Of a stretch of DNA of 64,000 nucleotides, positions 58,188-64,000 are shown one piece after another (position 1 is the stretch's first letter; every line of letters starts with the position of its first letter). Origin of the DNA: an uncultured Granulosicoccaceae bacterium (GTDB taxonomy: Bacteria > Pseudomonadota > Gammaproteobacteria > Granulosicoccales > Granulosicoccaceae). The stretch lies in NCBI GenBank assembly GCA_937922675.1, contig CALAJN010000007.1:1-64000 (forward strand). The letters run 5' to 3'. The notes beneath the pieces are model-generated. The model searched no databases, was not told the origin of the DNA, and worked only from the letters and a program-made list of their open reading frames with translations. Both the position numbers and the translations under genes were made by a program.

Positions 58188-59192
58188 TTGGAAGTGGGTG
58201 TTGAACTGGCACGCATTGTTGGTCGCGTTGAAGCTGATCTCCCGCCCGAGTCAACGTTTGAGCACAACGGCGACACGGCTGCACAACACAAGGAGAACGC
58301 TAACGATCAACTCTCGGTACTCTCGCCGTATGATCTGGAAGTCGAGATCGCTGTAGAAGCGGTTGCATCCGTTGTTGTCACTGGCAAATCCGCTGACAAA
58401 CCCGCTGACGATGTCGCCAACAGTGCCGCTCGAATAGAAGGCGAGCTGTTGCAGGAAGCGGCAGCGGTCGATGCACCCGGTCCTGCTCATGATGACATTG
58501 ATCTCGTTCTTGAGGCTGCTACCGCCCGAGCAGTGGAAGCCGTTGACAAAATGCCTGTCAGCGCAGTGCAACATGAAGCAGCGGTGCATACTTCGTCGTC
58601 CGATGCCGAGACTGCTTTTGACACTGCGCCTGTTGATGCTCAAGAGACGTCGGAGGCGGAGATACACAAGGCCCCGCTAGATGTACTGCTGGATCTCGGT
58701 GAGGAGCCTGATACTCAGGTGGTACTGGATGAAGAGGGCAGCGAGAATGAAGAAGGCAGCGAGCATGAAGAGGGCGGCGTTAGCGTCTCGCTAGCCATCA
58801 TGGCTGGTGGGCGGCCACTGCCTGCTAGTGACACCGACCCGCAGGCCACTGACCTGGACGACCTTGTCAACACAGATGATGCAGGCTTGAGCACTATTCT
58901 GGAGGATGTTGATACCACTCAGTTCGTTACAAACGTCGAGGCAGATCTTGTGGTGCCTAGACAAGCTGAAAGTCTGCCGATTGCGCCGACGGCGGGGACC
59001 TCTGCGCGAACAATGGTCGAACAGACATCACAGACAGTGATTGAGCACTCGGATGTGGCAGTGCAGTCCTCTGAAACATGGCCGGTAGCGTCGAGCCTGA
59101 GGCCAAAAGGTTTTATCAGACGTGCGCTGTCCCGCTTGGTCACTTTTGTCAAGTCGGTTCCTGCGCGGCTGTCGCAGTGGATACGCCGCTAG
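58188..59192 (+). CDS. Acidic low-complexity protein in frame with scpB
   Basis: The frame is open from 58011, directly after the scpB stop and in the scpB frame, but has no ATG, GTG or TTG until TTG 58188, which lacks a ribosome binding site. The product is acidic and repetitive (Glu-Glu-Gly-Ser-rich near residue 190). It ends in a basic amphipathic tail (FIRRALSRLVTFVKSVPARLSQWIRR). It may be the second half of a longer ScpB reached by UGA readthrough or split by a nonsense mutation, or a separate gene. No known family. Confidence 0.45.
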   Translation: MEVGVELARIVGRVEADLPPESTFEHNGDTAAQHKENANDQLSVLSPYDLEVEIAVEAVASVVVTGKSADKPADDVANSAARIEGELLQEAAAVDAPGPAHDDIDLVLEAATARAVEAVDKMPVSAVQHEAAVHTSSSDAETAFDTAPVDAQETSEAEIHKAPLDVLLDLGEEPDTQVVLDEEGSENEEGSEHEEGGVSVSLAIMAGGRPLPASDTDPQATDLDDLVNTDDAGLSTILEDVDTTQFVTNVEADLVVPRQAESLPIAPTAGTSARTMVEQTSQTVIEHSDVAVQSSETWPVASSLRPKGFIRRALSRLVTFVKSVPARLSQWIRR

Positions 59193-59210
59193 ATCAGCCT
59201 GGACGTAGAC

Positions 59211-59762
59211 CTATTCCTCTGGACTGCGCAGCAACACGTACACCGCGCCGGTGCCACCGTCCGAGGCACGTGCCGAGCAAAACGCCAGCACGTGCTTGCT
59301 GCGTTGTAGCCAGGCATTGACCGCAGGTTTCAGTCGTGGGCCGTTGTCGCCGCGTCCAAGGCCCTTGCCATGAATGACGCGCACGCATAGTCTGCGTTCG
59401 GCGCGGGCGGCAGTGAGAAAGCCACTCAATTCAATACGGGCGTCTTCCACAATGAAGCCGTGCAGATCAAGCTCCCCCTGGATGGAGTAGCGCCCGCTCT
59501 TGAGTTTGCGAAGCACGGATCGTTGCACGCCCTCTCGTGTCCAGGCGAGGTGCTCGCCGGTCTCCAGAAAATCGTTTTCTGAAAGCTCGGACAACAGTGC
59601 CGCCATGACCGAACGGTCATCGGCGTCGCGCTGGCGAAGACGCGGCGCCGCAGGGCGCGGCGGTGTAGTGTGGATGCGGTCGTCGCGCACCGGTTTTACC
59701 TCTCCGACGGCTTCCCGAAAGAGCGACATGTCGTCCTCACTCACTGTTTTTTTGTCGCCCAT
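59211..59762 (-). CDS. Smr-domain protein (SmrA/SmrB-like)
   Basis: 183 residues. C-terminal Smr domain with GELDLHGFIVEDARIEL, RVIHGKGLGRGDNGPRLK and GGTGAVYVLLR. The N-terminal 90 residues are basic and charged. Relatives are nucleases, including SmrB, which cuts mRNA at collided ribosomes. Convergent with the acidic ORF and divergent from msrB. Confidence 0.9.
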   Translation of the reverse strand: MGDKKTVSEDDMSLFREAVGEVKPVRDDRIHTTPPRPAAPRLRQRDADDRSVMAALLSELSENDFLETGEHLAWTREGVQRSVLRKLKSGRYSIQGELDLHGFIVEDARIELSGFLTAARAERRLCVRVIHGKGLGRGDNGPRLKPAVNAWLQRSKHVLAFCSARASDGGTGAVYVLLRSPEE

Positions 59763-59770
59763 GGACCCAG

Positions 59771-59799
59771 TATAGAATCAGAGGGTACAAGCTCGTACC
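59771..59799. promoter_or_regulatory. msrB leader: -10-like element and small hairpin
   Basis: TATAGAAT (59771-59778) is followed by GGTAC (59784-59788) and GTACC (59795-59799), a 5-bp stem with a 6-base loop, upstream of AAGGATT and the msrB ATG. Confidence 0.35.
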
Positions 59800-59820
59800 A
59801 GCAATCGCACAAGGATTCAT

Positions 59821-60228
59821 ATGGCACGCAAAATCGAGAAGTCGATCGAGGAATGGGCAAAAACCCTGACGCCCGAGCAGCTGCGCATAGCCCGCCAGAA
59901 AGGAACCGAGCCAGCGTTCAGCGGTCAATTTAATGGGTTCAAGGGAGATGGCAGCTACGTCTGTGTCTGTTGCGGTGAAACCCTGTTTGACTCTGCTCAT
60001 AAATATGACTCGGGTAGTGGCTGGCCGAGCTTTTACCAGCCTGCAAGCGACGACGTGATCGACGAAGAGAGTGATACCAGTTTTGGCATGGTTCGTACCG
60101 AGGTCATGTGTGATGCCTGCGGTGCGCATCTCGGTCACGTGTTCCCTGATGGTCCCAAGCCGACAGGTCAGCGCTTTTGTATCAACTCGGCGTCGCTCGA
60201 TTTTGTCGCACGTGAATCAGACAAGTGA
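59821..60228 (+). CDS. msrB: Peptide methionine (R)-S-oxide reductase
   Basis: 135 residues. It reduces methionine-R-sulfoxide in proteins. Zinc cysteines are in VCVCCGE and CDACGAHLG, and the catalytic Cys is in RFCINSASL. It also has SGSGWPSFY and [19 protein letters not shown] upstream of the ATG. Its stop overlaps the next start (GTGA), which links it to a thioredoxin-like protein. Confidence 0.96.
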   Translation: MARKIEKSIEEWAKTLTPEQLRIARQKGTEPAFSGQFNGFKGDGSYVCVCCGETLFDSAHKYDSGSGWPSFYQPASDDVIDEESDTSFGMVRTEVMCDACGAHLGHVFPDGPKPTGQRFCINSASLDFVARESDK

Positions 60229-60752
60229 AAGCTGAGCTAACCGGGAGAACTGCGGTACGAGTGCTGTTGTGCGCTGTTGTTCTATCTGTCGCGCCGATCA
60301 ACGCCTACAGCTCCGAGCAACATCTGTCCGTAGTTGACAAGGCCGTGCCAGATTTTTCCAGTCTGGCGCTGGATGGTGCTGAGTGGAATGTTGAGGCTCT
60401 GCAAGGCAAGCCCTGGATAGTCAATTTCTGGGCAAGCTGGTGTGGGCCCTGTGTTGAGGAAATGCCTGCCATGAACCGCGCTTGGGAGCAGATCCAGGAC
60501 GACGGTGTGGGTATGCTTGCCATCAACGCTGGTGAAAAACGCGACGCTATCGTGAGCTTTCTTGCCAAGGTGCCGGTGGATTTCGAGATCGTGATTGGCG
60601 ATGCCATGGCGCTGCCAGATTGGGGCGTCCGAGCCTTGCCAACAACTTATGTGATTGATGCCGACGGGCGCATCGTGTTTGAGGCTCTGGGGCCACGTGA
60701 GTGGGACGATCAGGAACTACTCGATCGTATAAGAGCTCTGGTGCCGCAGTAG
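60225..60752 (+). CDS. TlpA-like thioredoxin, exported
   Basis: 175 residues. Signal peptide ([19 protein letters not shown]), then a TlpA/ResA-type fold with [19 protein letters not shown] (CxxC) and the cis-Pro in [16 protein letters not shown] start overlapping msrB. A periplasmic thiol reductant is the likely role. Confidence 0.92.
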   Translation: MKAELTGRTAVRVLLCAVVLSVAPINAYSSEQHLSVVDKAVPDFSSLALDGAEWNVEALQGKPWIVNFWASWCGPCVEEMPAMNRAWEQIQDDGVGMLAINAGEKRDAIVSFLAKVPVDFEIVIGDAMALPDWGVRALPTTYVIDADGRIVFEALGPREWDDQELLDRIRALVPQ

Positions 60753-60794
60753 TCTTGTTTTGGCGCCGCGCTACGTTATTTCTTCACGCTTGAG

Positions 60795-62735
60795 TCAGTT
60801 GCCGCGGCTGGATTCAACCAATGAATCGACCACATTAGCGTCTGCAAGTGTGGTTGTATCACCCAGATCGTCAATTTCGCCGTTGGCAATTTTTTTGAGT
60901 ATACGGCGCAGGATCTTGCCTGAGCGCGTGCGCGGTAGCGCAGGCGCCCACTGTATGACATCCGGTACGGCTACTGCTCCAAGCCCATTGAGAACACGCG
61001 CCTTGAGTGCGTCTGCAAGTTCCTCATCCGTAGGTTCACCGAGCATCGGCGTCACCCACGCATAGACGCCTTGGCTACCGTTGTCTCTGGTGCAACTGAC
61101 CACAGCAGCTTCTGCGATACGTGGATCCGCGGTCAAGGCGTTTTCGATATCCGATGTTTCCAGGGACACGCCTTCAACAAGCAGGCGATCATCAACATGT
61201 CCTGTGATTCGGTATTCCCCTTCGCCATCGCGTTGCGCGGCATCACCAGAGGCGTAGTGCCCTGGGAATTCAGTCAGATAGGTAGAAACAAAGCGATCAT
61301 GGTCACCGTAGACCGTGCGCATCTGACCGGGCCAGGAGCGATTGATGACCAGCCGGCCACTGCCTTCACCCGTCACAATCGCACCTTGTTCATCGAGCAA
61401 GGCGACATCGATACCGAAAAAGGGACGGGCAGAGGCCCCGGGTTTTATTGACTCGGCTGCGGGAAGCGGGCTAAGCATAATGCCGCCTGTTTCTGTCTGC
61501 CACCATGTGTCCACCACAGGGCATCGCTCCTCGCCAACAACACGATGAAACCAGCTCCAGGCTTCCGGGTTGATGGGTTCACCGACACTACCTAGCAATC
61601 GCAAGCTACTGCGGTCGTGTTCGGTCACATGGGCGTCTCCCTGTGCCATGAGCGTGCGGATCAGTGTGGGCGTCGTGTAAAGCGTATTGACGCGGTGCTT
61701 CTCTACAATTTGCCAGGCGCGTTTGGGGTTGCGTGCGCTGAGTGCACCTTCGTAGAGCAAGGTGGTGCCACCGTTGGCAAGCGGGCCATAGACTGTGTAG
61801 GTATGCCCGGTTATCCAGCCGAGTTCGGCAATACACCAATGCACGTCACCCGCATGATGATCGAGAATGACTTCATGCGTAAGGGCTGAATACACCAGAT
61901 ACCCGCCGCAAGTGTGCATCACTCCCTTAGGGGTTGTTGTCGCGCCTGATGTGTACAAGATAAAGAGAGGATCTTCTGCTTCCATCTCTGCTACAGGAGA
62001 GTCAGCGGACGCGCCCTGCAGTAGATCGTGAAACCACAGGTCACGACCATCTTGCCAGTTGACCTCATCCCCTCCGCGCTGCACAACAACAACGCGTTTG
62101 ACCGACTCGAGCGTCTCGCAGGCAATGTCCACATTAGCCTTGACCGGAACCTTGCGTCCATAGCGCATGGCCTGGTCAGCTGTGATGACCACAGTGGCAT
62201 CAAAGTCATCGATGCGCTCGCGCAGTGCGTCGGGCGACGACCCACTGAACACGACCGAATGGATGGCGCCCATGCGCGCACAAGCAAGCATGGATATAAC
62301 CGCCTCGGGGATCATGGGCAAGTACAGGCACACTCGGTCTCCACGTTTGACACCAATGCCCCTGAGTGCAGTGGCGAGGCGACAAACCGCTTCACGCAAT
62401 TCCTGGTAGGTAAATGTACGCGCAGGTTCGTCGTCAGCCTCCGCCTCCCATATCAAGGCGGTTTGGTCACCGCGGCTTTCAAGATGGCGATCAAGGCAGT
62501 TGTAGGCAACATTCAGACGCGCACCCTCAAACCAGCGGGCGTCTCCGCCTGCCAGTGAGCCTGACTGCACCGTCTCCCAGGGGGTAAACCAGTGAACCAG
62601 GCGCTCGGCCTGTTCTGCCCAGAAGGAATCGCTGTCATCGAGTGACTGCCGGTACAAACGCTCGTAGGTCTCTGTGTCGACGTTCGCCTTTTGCCGGAAG
62701 GAGTCCGGTACGGGGCGAGCCAAACTGTCAGTCAT
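60795..62735 (-). CDS. Acetyl-CoA synthetase-like enzyme with altered motifs
   Basis: About 646 residues from ATG 62735 (ATG 62786 also in frame), Acs length. It shows WFEGARLNVAYNCLDRHL, GDRVCLYLPMIPEAVISMLACARMGAIHSVVFSG, VDTWWQTETGG, and C-terminal LPRTRSGKILRRILKKIA with the regulatory lysine. The ATP loop reads YTSGATTTPKG where Acs has YTSGSTGKPKG. The hinge region reads LVEGVSLETSDIE in place of the usual NVSGHRLGTAEIE. So it is an Acs-family enzyme whose activity or substrate may differ. Confidence 0.85.
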   Translation of the reverse strand: MTDSLARPVPDSFRQKANVDTETYERLYRQSLDDSDSFWAEQAERLVHWFTPWETVQSGSLAGGDARWFEGARLNVAYNCLDRHLESRGDQTALIWEAEADDEPARTFTYQELREAVCRLATALRGIGVKRGDRVCLYLPMIPEAVISMLACARMGAIHSVVFSGSSPDALRERIDDFDATVVITADQAMRYGRKVPVKANVDIACETLESVKRVVVVQRGGDEVNWQDGRDLWFHDLLQGASADSPVAEMEAEDPLFILYTSGATTTPKGVMHTCGGYLVYSALTHEVILDHHAGDVHWCIAELGWITGHTYTVYGPLANGGTTLLYEGALSARNPKRAWQIVEKHRVNTLYTTPTLIRTLMAQGDAHVTEHDRSSLRLLGSVGEPINPEAWSWFHRVVGEERCPVVDTWWQTETGGIMLSPLPAAESIKPGASARPFFGIDVALLDEQGAIVTGEGSGRLVINRSWPGQMRTVYGDHDRFVSTYLTEFPGHYASGDAAQRDGEGEYRITGHVDDRLLVEGVSLETSDIENALTADPRIAEAAVVSCTRDNGSQGVYAWVTPMLGEPTDEELADALKARVLNGLGAVAVPDVIQWAPALPRTRSGKILRRILKKIANGEIDDLGDTTTLADANVVDSLVESSRGN

Positions 62736-62834
62736 ACGAAATCTGCACTGCTGTGGTGGGCAGAGTGTACCTGTCTGCCGGATCATGCGAGTGTCGGGGT
62801 TTCACCTGCCTCAGATCCGTAGAAGAATGGGGCT

Positions 62835-64000
62835 CTAGCCAGTTTGCCTGAGCAGGCCGCTGCGCTGGCGCCGCTCCCAGAGCGCCTTGCGACTGATTCC
62901 GAGGCGCGCTGCCAACTCGGTCTCCGAGAGACTGTCCTGGTGAAACTCGACGAACCACCGAAAATACCCATCGAGGCTGGGTGCAGCCCCGGTGGCCGCG
63001 CTCGACCCCTCCAGATCGGAGATGGCGAGGGTTTCACTTGTCACCAGCAGCGTTGCGCGCGCCAGCATGGCTTCCAGCTCCAGAACTTGTCCTGGCCACT
63101 CTCGGGTCTGCAGCCAGGCGCGGGCTGCATCATCCAGCTGTGGCGCAGTACGCCCGCAGCGGCGCGAGGTGGTTTCGATGACCCGTCGGGCGTGGACCAG
63201 GATATCGTCCGGTCGTTGCTGAAGCGGTGCAATACGATCCTGGCAGTCCGTCTCGAACAAGGAGGCAAATTCTCTGTCCAGCTTGCCGTCATCCACAAGC
63301 TCATCGATTGCTCGTTCAGCGATGCAAATCAAACTGGCATTGCTGGCGTCCAGGGTGTGGGTCAATGCGGCTTGCGTTGTCGTGTCCAGCAGGTCTGGAT
63401 AGCGCATGATCAATGTTCCCCTGCGCGCATCTCGCAGTCCTTGAGCGGGTCTTGTTGTGTCGAGCTCGGTGATCCGGCGTCGCTCCTGTTCACTCATGGC
63501 CGCAAGGTTCAGGATCACCAGCGGCCCGTCTGCACGGCTACCATTGACATGCACAGCGCGTGCTACGCCCTCACGCCCACAGCCTGGTGGCCCATACAGA
63601 AAGTGACGCAGTGGCGCATCAGGTTTGCGTTGATTTACCGGCTTTATGATTCGCTCGACCAAGGATTCCAGGGAGGTGCCATCAACGCGTCTGCTGGCTG
63701 GAATGAGCCTTGACAGGTCTCGCTCAAGTGCCGCCATGCGAATGCCCAGCCGGTCGCGCTGCAAGGCTCGTTCGAGTACCAGCAACAATTCATCATGATC
63801 GAAGGGCTTGGCAATATAGTCGGTAGCCCCTTCCTGCATGACGTCAACCGCTGATCGTACACTTGCGTGGCTGGTCATGATGACCACAGGCGTTGGTGCT
63901 ACCTTGCCTATGATCGCAGTGCCCGAGGCGCCCGGTAGGCGAAGATCCGACAAGACAAGATCAAAGGTATGCACGTCGGTACGCTCAGCCTCTTCAATCG
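62835..64000 (-). CDS. Degenerate NtrC-type response regulator (partial, runs off window)
   Basis: The frame continues past 64000, so the N-terminus is missing. The receiver part has LVLSDLRLPG (phospho-Asp), VVIMTSHAS and YIAKPF. The AAA+ part is reduced: the Walker A-like GPPGCGREGVAR has Arg where Lys is needed, and the GAFTGA loop for sigma-54 contact is not present. The end is an NtrC-type helix-turn-helix (ETELAARLGISRKALWERRQR). It probably binds DNA without acting as a normal sigma-54 activator. Confidence 0.85.
   Translation of the reverse strand, partial: IEEAERTDVHTFDLVLSDLRLPGASGTAIIGKVAPTPVVIMTSHASVRSAVDVMQEGATDYIAKPFDHDELLLVLERALQRDRLGIRMAALERDLSRLIPASRRVDGTSLESLVERIIKPVNQRKPDAPLRHFLYGPPGCGREGVARAVHVNGSRADGPLVILNLAAMSEQERRRITELDTTRPAQGLRDARRGTLIMRYPDLLDTTTQAALTHTLDASNASLICIAERAIDELVDDGKLDREFASLFETDCQDRIAPLQQRPDDILVHARRVIETTSRRCGRTAPQLDDAARAWLQTREWPGQVLELEAMLARATLLVTSETLAISDLEGSSAATGAAPSLDGYFRWFVEFHQDSLSETELAARLGISRKALWERRQRSGLLRQTG

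Noticed and set aside
61920-61960. Acs P-loop change as a sequencing frameshift
   Set aside because: The surrounding translation is continuous and matches the family on both sides in the same frame, so substitutions rather than a shift explain it.
1-64000. tRNA, rRNA or riboswitch genes
   Set aside because: I looked at the intergenic spaces and saw no cloverleaf-like segments with a TTCGA arm, and no B12 riboswitch near cobQ; a covariance-model search would be needed to exclude them fully.

Overview
The window looks like part of a gammaproteobacterial chromosome. Supporting signs are an RF2 gene with the +1 frameshift site, a RelA-type (p)ppGpp synthetase with an EFDD motif, FimV, and the gene order leuCDB-asd-fimV-truA-trpFBA-accD-folC-dedD-cvpA-purF that is familiar from pseudomonads and relatives. 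Most of the window is moderately GC-rich with dense coding and many 1-8 base overlaps between genes. A marine Granulosicoccus-like lineage would fit, but that is an inference from protein style, not a proof. I saw no rRNA or tRNA gene and no CRISPR array.

Bases 1 to about 2395 are different: very AT-rich, with the tail of an IS982-like transposase and a two-gene histidine kinase/receiver pair on the minus strand. They end abruptly inside the 303-bp tandem repeats of a cadherin-type adhesin gene whose 5' part is missing. This is either an insertion that cut the adhesin or a join made at a repeat during assembly. The adhesin remnant overlaps a membrane GGDEF/EAL protein gene and then a small S4 RNA-binding protein gene.

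From 8.4 to 11.8 kb a minus-strand operon encodes an MFS transporter, PdxJ and CobQ. prfB (frameshifted) and lysS follow on the plus strand. From 14.6 to 17.4 kb two related secreted proteins of unknown family flank a polyphosphate kinase 2 gene. An ABC-2 permease/ATPase pair, a DUF2970 protein, an alpha/beta-hydrolase-OsmC fusion and the tesA / ybbA-ybbP divergent cluster follow, then relA, aroC, a DUF3127 protein with an SSB-like tail, and a PagL-like lipid A deacylase.

From 29.7 to 48 kb is the large housekeeping block: a LysR regulator divergent from leuC, leucine biosynthesis, asd, fimV, truA, tryptophan biosynthesis, accD, folC, a SPOR protein, cvpA and purF. An HD-GYP protein, an L,D-transpeptidase and a TPR-like exported protein sit on the opposite strand between purF and metZ. 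The last part holds a glycerate kinase, a parvulin isomerase, a YciO-type protein, scpA and scpB (scpB is followed in the same frame, after a single TGA, by a second long acidic ORF), an Smr protein, msrB, a TlpA-like thioredoxin, an acetyl-CoA synthetase-like enzyme with altered motifs, and the 3' part of a degenerate NtrC-type response regulator that runs off the window.

The most unusual points are the foreign two-component island cutting an adhesin gene, the split or readthrough scpB region, truA without any ordinary start codon, the duplicated unknown exported genes around ppk2, the DUF3127/SSB-tail protein, and the two enzymes/regulators with changed nucleotide-binding motifs.
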